NCBI GenBank assembly: GCA_026014905.1
Contig: JAOZHK010000175.1
Coordinates: forward strand, 1-7,297
DNA: 7,297 nucleotides
Direction: 5' to 3'
From: Candidatus Bathyarchaeota archaeon
GTDB taxonomy: Archaea; Thermoproteota; Bathyarchaeia; RBG-16-48-13; GCA-020355125
Below the pieces are notes generated by a model. That model ran no database searches and was not told where the DNA came from. It saw nothing but the letters and a program-made list of their open reading frames with translations. The translations under genes and the position numbers were made by a program. This document shows positions 1 through 4,564 of the stretch, one piece after another (position 1 is the first letter of the stretch; the number at the start of each line of letters is the position of its first letter).

Positions 1-128
1 CAATACCTGAGGGACTTTACAGAACATTAGAGACATTTGTTGAACAATCCAATGGATATTACGTCTCGATTTCAGAAGTTGTCAGAGAGGCATTACGCCA
101 ATACTTGCAAAAATCCCCCACAAACTAA
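1..128 (+). CDS. Ribbon-helix-helix (CopG/ParD-like) regulator, C-terminal part only
   Basis: The window opens inside this gene. The reading frame starts at base 3 and gives 41 residues up to TAA at 126-128. The visible part runs from 'IPEGLYRTLE' through 'SISEVVREALRQYL', which is the typical second helix of the MetJ/Arc/CopG fold with its S-x-S-E-V-V-R-E-A-L-R pattern. The N-terminal DNA-contacting strand lies off the left edge. Proteins of this fold are usually dimeric DNA-binding repressors. It sits only 24 bases before the ATG of the ABC ATPase on the same strand, so it may control the exporter operon; this is inference. It is a different family member from the two duplicated RHH genes further right. 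Confidence 0.7.
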   Translation, partial: IPEGLYRTLETFVEQSNGYYVSISEVVREALRQYLQKSPTN

Positions 129-152
129 ACTAGCGTGCGCATAATTATTAAA

Positions 153-1118
153 ATGGTGAGGTTGGCTACTTTAACAAATCCATCTATTGAAGCCATAAAT
201 CTATCCAAGCGCTTTGGCGCGTTTTTTGCAGTCTCAGATCTAAATTTGAAGATCGAAGGAGCGAAGTGTGTTGGATTTTTGGGTCCAAACGGTGCAGGGA
301 AGACTACTACTTTCAAAATGTTTACTGATCTAATCAGGCCGTCCTCTGGCGAGGCTTTGATAAACGGTTTAAACGTTCACACTCACAAAAAAGAAGCTCT
401 GACATCTGTCAGTACGCTAATCGAGACTCCGGAAATTTACCCTTCATTGACACCGAAGGAAGCACTCATGATGATTGCTGAGATTAGGGGAGTGCCTAGC
501 GCAGAGCGAAACAAGAGAATCGAAGAAGCCCTCTCAGAAGTTAGAATGGACGAATGGATCGATAAAAAAATTGGCACGTTTTCCAAAGGCATGAAACAGA
601 GAATTTGCATTGCCTCTGCACTTCTCAGTAATCCACGCATCCTTCTTCTAGACGAGCCCTCTCTCGGCCTTGACCCTCGGGGAATGAGCGAAGTTAGAGA
701 CATTGTGAAATCTCTAAAGAATAAGGAGAGATTGATATTCATGAGCTCGCATATTCTGAGTGAGGTCTCGGACATCTGCGACGAAGTCGCGATGATCGAC
801 CATGGCAAGCTACTCGTTTATGACACAATTTCCAATGTAACCGCAAGGTTTTCAGATGGAGAAAACATGGTTGAAGTGGGATTACAACGTCCTATTGACG
901 CCGAGATAGTGACTACAACCATAGCCACCCTTCCAGGCGTTGTTTCTACTGAGAAAAAAGACGATACGAACCTCAGGATTAGGTTCAGTGGAGGTTTGGA
1001 GGTGCAAGAACGGATTCTCGCGGACTTGATACGATTAAATATTGGAGTGATCAGTTATAGGTCCGCGTCATTGGAACTCGAAGATGCGTATCTCAAGCTA
1101 GTCAAGAAGACATTGTGA
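153..1118 (+). CDS. ABC-2 type exporter, ATP-binding subunit
   Basis: This is the ATPase of a two-component ABC exporter, which hydrolyses ATP on the cytoplasmic face to drive the adjacent permease. Counting from a GTG at 135 (ATG 153 is residue 7), the motifs appear in order: Walker A GPNGAGKTT at 50-58, an unusual Q-loop region 'LIETPEIYPSLT' near 95-106, signature 'FSKGMKQR' near 149-156, Walker B 'ILLLDE' at 169-174 followed by 'PSLGLDP', and H-loop His206. The C-terminal part, ending 'SLELEDAYLKLVK', matches the accessory tail of CcmA/NatA-like exporters. About 320 residues is normal for the family. I prefer ATG 153; GTG 135 is possible, and neither has a clear Shine-Dalgarno site. The permease starts 6 bases after its stop, so the two are co-transcribed. 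The substrate cannot be told from sequence. Confidence 0.95.
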   Translation: MVRLATLTNPSIEAINLSKRFGAFFAVSDLNLKIEGAKCVGFLGPNGAGKTTTFKMFTDLIRPSSGEALINGLNVHTHKKEALTSVSTLIETPEIYPSLTPKEALMMIAEIRGVPSAERNKRIEEALSEVRMDEWIDKKIGTFSKGMKQRICIASALLSNPRILLLDEPSLGLDPRGMSEVRDIVKSLKNKERLIFMSSHILSEVSDICDEVAMIDHGKLLVYDTISNVTARFSDGENMVEVGLQRPIDAEIVTTTIATLPGVVSTEKKDDTNLRIRFSGGLEVQERILADLIRLNIGVISYRSASLELEDAYLKLVKKTL

Positions 1119-1124
1119 TCAAAC

Positions 1125-1976
1125 ATGAGCAAACCAGAAATCGTTTCCAGCAACAATGTGCCGAGTAGTCTGGCGCAAGTTAACGTCACGATGAAATACA
1201 CGTTTCTCGACTACTTTCGATCGCGCAGATTTTTTATCCTTCTGAGCATAACGCTTGTGATAAGCGCACTGCTCACTGTTGTTGTCGGGTATTATCGTCC
1301 TGAGAATTTTCTGGCTTCTGACCTATCCTTTTATTCGAATTGGTGGGGGAATTCTGTAACCTTTGTAATTGTGCTTTCTGGAGTTTTCTTTGGAGGCGAC
1401 GCAATTTCAGGGGAATTTCAGAACAAGACTGGTTACTTTGTGCTTCCAAACCCGATTAAACGATCGTCTGTTTATATTGGTAAGTGGTTGTCGGCTTTCC
1501 TTGCGTCTACGGTAATTTTGAGCGTGTTCACAGCAATTACTGTTGGTAATGGACTGTACTATTTTGGCCTGAACGTGCCCTCCCAATTCATCGAGTCTGT
1601 GTTTTTCGCGTGGTTCTATCTTGCAGCAGTACTTGGATTCACGTTCTTTTTCAGTTCGCTTTTCAAGAGTAGCTCAATGTCCATTCTCGTTACCATCATC
1701 CTCTTTCTGTTCGTATTTACACTTATTCAGACGCTTGTTGCAAGCCTTGTTCAGATTGAGCCATGGTTTATCCTGACTTATGGCGCACAAATAATAGGAA
1801 ACGTGTTAGTGGTGCCTTACCCGCCACACATCTCTGTGATTAACCTAGGTCCTCATGGGGAGACTTTAACTACCTACAATGTGACAATTCCGGAAGGGCT
1901 CACGATCATAGGACTGTATTTTATCATCACTGCGTTTTTGGGATTAGTCCTTTTCGAGAGAAAGGAGTTCACCTAG
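1125..1976 (+). CDS. ABC-2 type exporter, permease subunit
   Basis: This 283-residue membrane protein is the partner of the ATPase immediately upstream (6-base gap). About six hydrophobic segments are visible, roughly at residues 36-57, 76-94, 121-147, 159-179, 186-210 and 258-277. After the second segment comes 'GDAISGEFQNKTGYFVLP' with 'PIKRSSVYIGKW', the cytoplasmic loop typical of ABC-2 permeases, which couples to the ATPase. The protein ends in a short 'FERKEFT' tail. The N-terminal 30 residues are soluble. This class exports drugs, lipids, peptides or other small molecules; nothing here fixes the substrate. The stop TAG lies in a CCTAGCT context. Only remnants and small ORFs follow, so this probably ends the operon. 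Confidence 0.93.
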   Translation: MSKPEIVSSNNVPSSLAQVNVTMKYTFLDYFRSRRFFILLSITLVISALLTVVVGYYRPENFLASDLSFYSNWWGNSVTFVIVLSGVFFGGDAISGEFQNKTGYFVLPNPIKRSSVYIGKWLSAFLASTVILSVFTAITVGNGLYYFGLNVPSQFIESVFFAWFYLAAVLGFTFFFSSLFKSSSMSILVTIILFLFVFTLIQTLVASLVQIEPWFILTYGAQIIGNVLVVPYPPHISVINLGPHGETLTTYNVTIPEGLTIIGLYFIITAFLGLVLFERKEFT

Positions 1977-1987
1977 CTATGCGATCG

Positions 1988-2002
1988 AGCGATTGGATCG
2001 CT
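1988..2002 (+). terminator. Short hairpin after the permease stop
   Basis: AGCGAT-TGG-ATCGCT forms a perfect six-pair stem with a three-base loop, 11 bases after the permease TAG. No T-run follows directly, so this is a weak terminator candidate. It could instead be a small palindromic protein site. Confidence 0.3.
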
Positions 2003-2030
2003 GAAGTCTTTGGATAGGTAGCTAGCGATA

Positions 2031-2128
2031 ATGGAGGTAAGGAAACGACGAATAAGCCCTGGTTCCCAACAATCTCTATGGAGAAATGTGATGGATGTCA
2101 CGACGCGTACGAGTGCGCGCGCGCGTAA
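2031..2128 (+). pseudogene. Frame-damaged ferredoxin-like (4Fe-4S) gene remnant
   Basis: In the frame covering 2051-2128 the translation is NKPWFPTISMEKCDGC followed by HDAYECARA and a stop. The K-P-W-F-P-T-I lead, then C-x2-C-x5-C, strongly resembles the first cluster-binding half of archaeal bacterioferredoxin-type 4Fe-4S proteins, in which the next residues would be Cys-Pro. Here a TAA comes exactly where the fourth cysteine is expected, right after an 11-base alternating GC tract (2115-2125). That frame has no start codon upstream of the internal ATG at 2078. The nearest plausible start, ATG 2031, is in a different frame, which runs on as a basic 43-residue ORF to 2162. I read this as a decayed or frameshifted gene. 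The family assignment rests on a short stretch and is tentative. Confidence 0.4.
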
Positions 2129-2205
2129 AAACGAGTATGTGAATGTTGGCGGGCCCGGATAGATTCACGCCCTCGTTTACACTCTCGGTATCATAGCATA
2201 AGTGT

Positions 2206-2237
2206 ATCTTTTTTCTAGCGATTTTGAGATCTTTTTT
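2206..2237 (+). terminator. Two T-rich runs, possible archaeal terminator
   Basis: Two runs of six T lie about 20 bases apart ('tatcttttttc' and 'gatcttttttg'). Archaeal transcription often ends on such oligo-T tracts without a hairpin. They lie between the ferredoxin remnant and the zinc-ribbon gene and would suit the end of transcripts coming from the left. Confidence 0.35.
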
Positions 2238-2244
2238 GCTATTA

Positions 2245-2262
2245 ACATGTTAGGGCACATGT
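2245..2262. promoter_or_regulatory. Paired ACATGT palindrome, operator candidate
   Basis: Two perfect copies of the palindrome ACATGT are separated by six bases (TAGGGC), giving 12 bases from centre to centre. The pair lies about 90 bases before the zinc-ribbon gene at 2353. Paired short palindromes at about one helical turn are what a dimeric RHH or helix-turn-helix protein would bind, but no other copy was noticed in the window. Confidence 0.3.
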
Positions 2263-2352
2263 AATGAATGGACAGGAAGCTTGTCGGCTAACTAGCTTAT
2301 CAGTAGTTGTTTAGAGGATTCTTAATATGGAAGAAAAGAGAACAGGGTATTG

Positions 2353-2571
2353 ATGAAGAGAAAAGATAGATATTGTCCCCGTTGCGGTTTGAAGATGACG
2401 CAGCTATCATTCCAATTATGGCAGTGCAAGTGCGGTTACAAGGAGCAGGTAGAGAAGAAATCTGACGAGGAAGGAGAAGCACATGAGAGAGGACGCAGGC
2501 TGGGAGGAGAGCGGAATGGACGCTTTCAGGAACAGAAACAATCCGCTCATAAAGGGTTAAGGCATACGTAA
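2353..2571 (+). CDS. Small zinc-ribbon protein
   Basis: This 72-residue protein begins with a compact zinc ribbon: 'YCPRCGLKM', about 14 residues, then 'LWQCKCGY'. Four cysteines (CxxC and CxC) would bind one zinc ion. The second half is highly charged and low in hydrophobic residues (E/K/R/G-rich, ending 'KGLRHT'), so probably disordered or nucleic-acid contacting. A TTG directly before the ATG could add one residue. A leader-like eight-residue ORF at 2326-2352 abuts the start. Its exact role is unknown. Zinc ribbons of this size in archaeal accessory regions are often nucleic-acid-binding or adaptor proteins. The 3' third overlaps a second small ORF in another frame, so where the functional protein ends is not certain. 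Confidence 0.6.
   Translation: MKRKDRYCPRCGLKMTQLSFQLWQCKCGYKEQVEKKSDEEGEAHERGRRLGGERNGRFQEQKQSAHKGLRHT
2484..2561 (+). CDS. Possible 25-residue ORF nested in the zinc-ribbon gene
   Basis: ATG 2484 opens a 25-codon frame ('MREDAGWEESGMDAF' then 'RNRNNPLIKG') inside the 3' third of the zinc-ribbon gene. A GGAG at 2471-2474 lies at usable spacing. Its amino-acid make-up looks at least as natural as the charged tail in the host frame. It could be a genuine overlapping microprotein, or the sign of a frameshift in the zinc-ribbon gene. No family is recognised. Confidence 0.25.
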
Positions 2572-2590
2572 GTACGTGAAACCACTTACG
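2567..2590 (+). terminator. Hairpin at the end of the zinc-ribbon gene
   Basis: CGTAAGT (2567-2573) pairs with ACTTACG (2584-2590), a seven-pair stem with a ten-base loop that includes the TAA stop of the zinc-ribbon gene. It could mark the transcript end or protect the 3' end. No T-run follows. Confidence 0.3.
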
Positions 2591-2661
2591 CGAGCGCGAT
2601 GAGCACGTGCACTGGTTGGAGATGTTGCCCGTAATTGATCCAGTAGCTAGCTAGCTTATTC

Positions 2662-2835
2662 ATGGCGTATGGCGCGGTACGGTACAAGGATCCCGAGGAC
2701 ACATTCGATCATGTCATCCAGGACTTGGCGACGAGAAAACCTGAGTTGAACCTCCAACAATATGTGAATTACCATATGCGCCCAGTCTATTTCGAGGGCT
2801 TAGGCTTACTACTCAAAAACGGACGCGCGCGCTAG
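2662..2835 (+). CDS. 57-residue hypothetical protein
   Basis: An ATG at 2662 opens a 57-codon ORF ('MAYGAVRYKDPEDTFDHV' ... 'LNLQQYVNYHM' ... 'RPVYFEGLGLLL'). The only in-frame upstream signal is a TAG about 20 bases before, which fixes this ATG as the start. The composition is balanced and protein-like, with a charged N-terminal half and a hydrophobic stretch near the C-terminus. The first half could form amphipathic helices. No domain is recognised. The last codons (G-R-A-R-stop) run into an alternating CG tract (2824-2832), and the stop sits in a GCTAGC, so the original C-terminus may have been replaced. It lies just before the first module promoter. No strong Shine-Dalgarno site is seen; the start follows a CTAGCTAGC repeat. 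Confidence 0.5.
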   Translation: MAYGAVRYKDPEDTFDHVIQDLATRKPELNLQQYVNYHMRPVYFEGLGLLLKNGRAR

Positions 2836-2837
2836 CA

Positions 2838-2915
2838 CTTAAATACTTATACCGATATCCTTATATGCATGTACGCTTATAATATAATAAGTGAATAAGC
2901 AAATATACGGTGAGA
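2838..2915 (+). promoter_or_regulatory. Promoter of module A (leader ORF and RHH gene)
   Basis: This AT-rich stretch carries a TATA-like element (CTTATAATATAATAAG at 2876-2891, itself the inverted repeat CTTAT-N6-ATAAG) about 30 bases before a GGTGA Shine-Dalgarno site at 2909-2913. The same arrangement recurs before module B, with a common pattern 'CTTATA.GCAT.TACGC.TATA' and 17 identical bases, GTGAATAAGCAAATATA, at 2891-2907 and 4618-4634. Conservation in both copies suggests a shared regulator. The RHH protein encoded just downstream is the obvious candidate (inference). Confidence 0.6.
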
Positions 2916-2920
2916 AAACA

Positions 2921-2983
2921 ATGACTCTACACAGGAAGACACAGCCAAGCATAGTGCGATTTGCTTATTGGGACAACATCTAG
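2921..2983 (+). CDS. Leader peptide/uORF of module A (20 residues)
   Basis: ATG 2921 follows a GGTGA Shine-Dalgarno site (2909-2913) with a seven-base spacer and opens a 20-codon ORF that ends 'IVRFAYWDNI'. The matching ORF in module B has the same site and identical spacing but is diverged and longer (29 codons, ending 'RQFVYSKNI'). Signal and spacing are kept while the peptide changes, which suggests that translation of the leader matters. Possible roles are coupling or attenuation control of the RHH gene 46 bases downstream, or a small toxin/antitoxin-like peptide. A GTG at 2891 is in frame but is interrupted in the other copy, so the ATG is preferred. Confidence 0.45.
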   Translation: MTLHRKTQPSIVRFAYWDNI

Positions 2984-2995
2984 CGCACCAGCGCA

Positions 2996-3170
2996 TAAAT
3001 AAATGTGTAAAAAAGATGATGTGTTTACCATGGGACGAATCAGTGTAACACTCTCCGATGACCTGGAAAAAAAGCTGCGATTCAAAACCATCGAACGATT
3101 CGGCGGCAAAAAGGGCGACCTGACTAAAGCTGTCGAAGAAGCCGTCCAAACATGGGTCGCCAACAAAGAA
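2996..3170 (+). repeat. Long direct repeat, copy 1 (RHH gene with its 5' flank)
   Basis: These 175 bases match 4756-4930 (offset 1760) with one difference, A3080 versus C4840, which is silent (CGA/CGC, Arg). The match starts 34 bases before the RHH ATG and ends four codons' worth of bases or fewer before the stop in each copy. Sequence on both sides is clearly diverged, so the identical block is sharply bounded. Confidence 0.95.
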
Positions 3171-3176
3171 GGTTAA
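3030..3176 (+). CDS. Ribbon-helix-helix DNA-binding protein, module A copy
   Basis: This 48-residue protein is essentially one RHH domain: the N-terminal strand 'GRISVTLSD', helix one 'DLEKKLRFKTIERFG', then 'GKKGDLTKAVEEAVQTWV'. The strand of two such chains would pair and enter the DNA major groove, and the GGKKGD-L-K-A-V-E-E-A pattern is common in archaeal RHH regulators and VapB-like antitoxins. No PIN-domain toxin is next to it. An in-frame ATG at 3003, directly after an in-frame TAA, would add nine residues and lies within the repeated block. I favour 3030 because the canonical strand starts there. Shine-Dalgarno complementarity is weak (GATGATG). Likely function (inference): autorepressor of the two similar module promoters. 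Confidence 0.85.
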   Translation: MGRISVTLSDDLEKKLRFKTIERFGGKKGDLTKAVEEAVQTWVANKEG

Positions 3177-3184
3177 AACTCGCA

Positions 3185-3196
3185 TTTTTTTTATTT
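3185..3196 (+). terminator. T8 terminator after the module A RHH gene
   Basis: Eight consecutive T (3185-3192), then ATTT, begin eight bases after the RHH stop codon. This is a classic archaeal oligo-T terminator and separates the regulator transcript from the cargo genes. The second copy of the RHH gene has no such run. Confidence 0.55.
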
Positions 3197-3304
3197 AAGT
3201 AAACAACTGGGGCTTTACACTCCAAGATGGCTAGCTGAATATCACTAGCTTCTGAGCATTATCCGATGTAGCACTCAATATTAGAACAAGGTGGGAATAT
3301 TCAT

Positions 3305-3403
3305 ATGTGTATCTTACGAACTGGTCAAAAGAACTGCCGCAAGTGTCCCGCTCGATTTAGTTATTGCAAAGATAAAAAGACGCGAAAGAAACGGAGACGA
3401 TGA
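3305..3403 (+). CDS. 32-residue basic cysteine-rich microprotein
   Basis: ATG 3305 follows AAGGTGGG (3288-3295) at good Shine-Dalgarno spacing. The peptide begins 'MCILRTGQKNCRKCPARF', continues 'SYCKDKK' and ends in a lysine/arginine cluster. Four cysteines (one at position 2, then CxxC and a fourth) could bind a metal ion, and the tail is likely to bind nucleic acid. The final TGA overlaps the ATG of the next ORF (ATGA), so the two are translationally coupled. No known family is recognised. It occupies a position similar to the 37-residue zinc-ribbon gene at 5141 in module B but is not clearly related to it. Confidence 0.5.
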   Translation: MCILRTGQKNCRKCPARFSYCKDKKTRKKRRR

Positions 3404-3519
3404 ACACGTTCACTATCCATAGTTTCTTGGAGAGTACCTCGTCTCAATACAACATTTGCGAGCGAGGACTGAACGTTAATAGTAAAAGAGTGAATGAGCA
3501 TGTATACACGCCTCAGTAA
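3400..3519 (+). CDS. 39-residue hypothetical ORF overlapping both neighbours
   Basis: This ORF starts at the ATGA overlap with the cysteine-rich gene and runs 26 bases into the NERD-like gene. It begins 'MNTFTIHSFLESTSSQYN' and is hydrophilic with no recognised domain. Part of it (3419-3459) is a DNA repeat shared with a non-coding stretch at 5035-5075. The changes between those copies are mostly amino-acid altering, which argues that this segment is conserved as DNA and not as protein. The ORF may therefore be only a coupling device that delivers ribosomes to the NERD-like gene. The equivalent slot in module B holds another approximately 40-residue ORF overlapping its cargo gene. Confidence 0.35.
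   Translation: MNTFTIHSFLESTSSQYNICERGLNVNSKRVNEHVYTPQ
3419..3459 (+). repeat. 41-base element shared by both modules, copy 1
   Basis: This segment matches 5035-5075 at 36 of 41 positions and includes the common core ATAGTTTCTTGGAGAGTA. It lies about 35 bases before the NERD-like gene here, but about 310 bases before the cargo gene in module B. It may be a regulatory site, a recombination site or the relic of a shared ancestor. Confidence 0.7.
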
Positions 3520-4030
3520 AACGGCTAGTGAGCTCCATAACCATCCCGTGTTAATACAACCCGTATTAACCCACTGTTTAGATCACACCTATCACCTCCT
3601 GAGCGATGTCGCGCTGACCGGCCATCCAGCTCTCATTAAGTACATCGTGTTAAGCGAAAACGGGATCTTCGTGTTGGAACCACGAGATTGGAGCGGAAGG
3701 ATCTCGTGTATCGGCGATAGTTGGGTGAATAATGGAACAATGATGCCCAGCCCCAGCCATCACGTCAAGGATGCGGCACGCACGATCAGGACAATCTTGT
3801 TAGCATCAGGCATACTCCAATATCCCAACCTCTGGGTCGACGGCATAGTGGTGCTCCTTAATGAGAACATCGACTTCAGAACAAATTTCGCCCATGTCCC
3901 AATCCTCAAACTGACCGAGCTTTGTGACTATCTCACGACGACGCATACCGGATTCCACTTCTCGCAACAAGAATTAGTGGACATTCGAAACACCCTCCTG
4001 AACCATGGGAGAACACAGCTAACCAGCTGA
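3494..4030 (+). CDS. NERD-domain-like protein with altered active-site residues
   Basis: This 178-residue protein resembles the nuclease-related domain (NERD, a PD-(D/E)xK-type fold). After an N-terminal helix it reads 'HTYHLLSDVALTG', 'IKYIVLSENGIFVLEPRDW', 'SGRISCIGDSW', then a helix 'HHVKDAARTIRTIL' and a last strand 'LWVDGIVVLLNE', in NERD order. Canonical members have an Asp in the 'iDHivv' strand and E-x-K in 'vIEtKnw'. Here these are Lys49 and Glu62-Pro-Arg64, so the fold is probable but metal-dependent cleavage is doubtful. ATG 3500 is an alternative start with AGTGA six bases upstream; ATG 3494 is too close to that signal. Downstream genes are tightly packed (GTG 4047, TTG 4170), indicating an operon. 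It may bind DNA or act as a regulatory or decoy subunit. Confidence 0.65.
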   Translation: MSMYTRLSKTASELHNHPVLIQPVLTHCLDHTYHLLSDVALTGHPALIKYIVLSENGIFVLEPRDWSGRISCIGDSWVNNGTMMPSPSHHVKDAARTIRTILLASGILQYPNLWVDGIVVLLNENIDFRTNFAHVPILKLTELCDYLTTTHTGFHFSQQELVDIRNTLLNHGRTQLTS

Positions 4031-4046
4031 TGAAATCAGGTGAACA

Positions 4047-4157
4047 GTGAAGCCATTGAAACGTTTTAGTAACCTTAATCCTTCTCTTGCCTTATATGCG
4101 GTAATCCTTGCCATCCTGCTCTTTCACGCCTATTTATTCTCGATAGGACTTGGATAA
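4047..4157 (+). CDS. 36-residue single-span membrane peptide
   Basis: A GTG at 4047, four codons' length after a GGTGA (4039-4043), opens a 36-codon ORF: a positive N-terminus 'MKPLKRFSNLN', then one hydrophobic helix 'LALYAVILAILLFHAYLF', then 'SIGLG'. The positive-inside rule predicts an N-in single-pass membrane peptide. TTG 4056 would be an alternative start with longer spacing. Its stop TAA overlaps the strong Shine-Dalgarno site of the zinc-ribbon gene at 4170, so the NERD-like, membrane and zinc-ribbon genes look co-translated. Small single-helix proteins can be effectors, holin- or toxin-like peptides, or membrane anchors; which applies here is unknown. Module B has no equivalent. Confidence 0.5.
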   Translation: MKPLKRFSNLNPSLALYAVILAILLFHAYLFSIGLG

Positions 4158-4166
4158 GGAGGTGCG

Positions 4167-4300
4167 TGTTTGGGAAAATCGATTATCGAGCAGACGAGAA
4201 CTTGTGCATCATGTTATCAACTCCTTACTTTCTCACAAGGGACGGTAAAATGGCATTGTACTGCGTGTAAATTGAATACTATAGGGTACTAGCAGGCCAG
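4167..4300 (+). repeat. Zinc-ribbon repeat, copy 1 (3' end of module A)
   Basis: This 134-base block aligns without gaps to 6164-6297 (offset 1997). The last 70 bases (4231-4300 versus 6228-6297) differ at one position only, T4272/C6269, a silent Leu codon change. The first half is more diverged. The match stops abruptly after AGGCCAG in both copies, eight bases past the stop codon. Confidence 0.92.
4170..4292 (+). CDS. 40-residue zinc-ribbon protein, module A copy
   Basis: The start is TTG 4170, supported by an excellent Shine-Dalgarno site AAGGAGGTG (4156-4164) with a five-base spacer. The protein has one four-cysteine zinc ribbon, 'CASC' near residues 12-15 and 'CTAC' near 30-33, with 'FSQGTVKWHCTACKL' at the C-terminal knuckle. 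Comparison with the second copy at 6167 shows 33 of 40 residues identical, all cysteines kept, and no gaps or stops in this frame, which shows that this and not the overlapping frame is coding. The function is unknown; a one-ribbon protein of this kind is probably a nucleic-acid or protein adaptor. TAG sits in ACTAGCA. Confidence 0.7.
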   Translation: MGKSIIEQTRTCASCYQLLTFSQGTVKWHCTACKLNTIGY

Positions 4301-4315
4301 TTGCTTGATGCAACT
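4299..4315 (+). terminator. Hairpin ending module A
   Basis: AGTTGC-TTGAT-GCAACT is a perfect six-pair stem with a five-base loop, seven bases after the zinc-ribbon stop and exactly at the point where the two module copies stop resembling each other. It is a candidate terminator or a junction structure. Confidence 0.4.
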
Positions 4316-4394
4316 TTACATATGATCTAAGAGATTGTGCAGTCACTTGTAATGTATTCACATTAAGTTTGGATTAAAGACAAGCTAAGTCATA

Positions 4395-4542
4395 GACGCG
4401 CGCGCGTTTGAGGACAACGATGCCTTGTATGTCATGGTGCTGTCCTCTGAGCGCACACGTGAACTTTTAGGGTTGGGAAGATGCTAATCGGGCAAAAGAT
4501 GACATCAATCTCTATCGCGACAAATCAAATAAAAGGCACTAG
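4395..4542 (+). pseudogene. Possible gene remnant between the modules
   Basis: The stretch 4316-4588 contains no convincing intact gene. One frame reads 'FEDNDALYVMVLSSERTR' then 'ELLGLGRC' to a TAA at 4485-4487, and a +1 shift near 4477 leads into 'EDANRAKDDINLYRDK' up to TAG 4540-4542. Both halves look protein-like, but neither has a good start, and the 5' end merges into the alternating tract CGCGCGCGCG (4397-4406). I read it as a decayed gene with one frameshift; chance is possible. An unsupported 21-codon ORF starts at ATG 4481 in the third frame. Confidence 0.22.
4410..4447. repeat. Inverted repeat GAGGACA/TGTCCTC
   Basis: GAGGACA (4410-4416) and TGTCCTC (4441-4447) are perfect seven-base inverted arms around a 24-base loop, next to a (CG)5 tract. 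It may be a hairpin in RNA or a protein-binding site in the inter-module gap. Confidence 0.3.
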
Positions 4543-4564
4543 CTAATCAACTAATTCATAATCT

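Noticed and set aside
125..316. 63-codon minus-strand ORF at the start of the ATPase gene
   Set aside because: It is antisense to the Walker A region of the ATPase, which is unambiguously coding on the plus strand.
437..808. 123-codon minus-strand ORF
   Set aside because: It is the antisense shadow of the ABC ATPase motifs and has no protein-like features of its own.
2877..3185. Minus-strand ORFs of 102 and 79 codons over the first RHH gene
   Set aside because: They are antisense to the RHH gene; the plus strand shows a complete RHH domain, a ribosome signal on the leader and a silent substitution between copies.
4166..4267. Alternative 33-codon frame (GTG 4166) in the zinc-ribbon repeat, also open in copy 2 from ATG 6163
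   Set aside because: The overlapping frame keeps all four zinc-binding cysteines between copies and has the good Shine-Dalgarno site in copy 1, so it is the coding one. The other frame changes non-conservatively.
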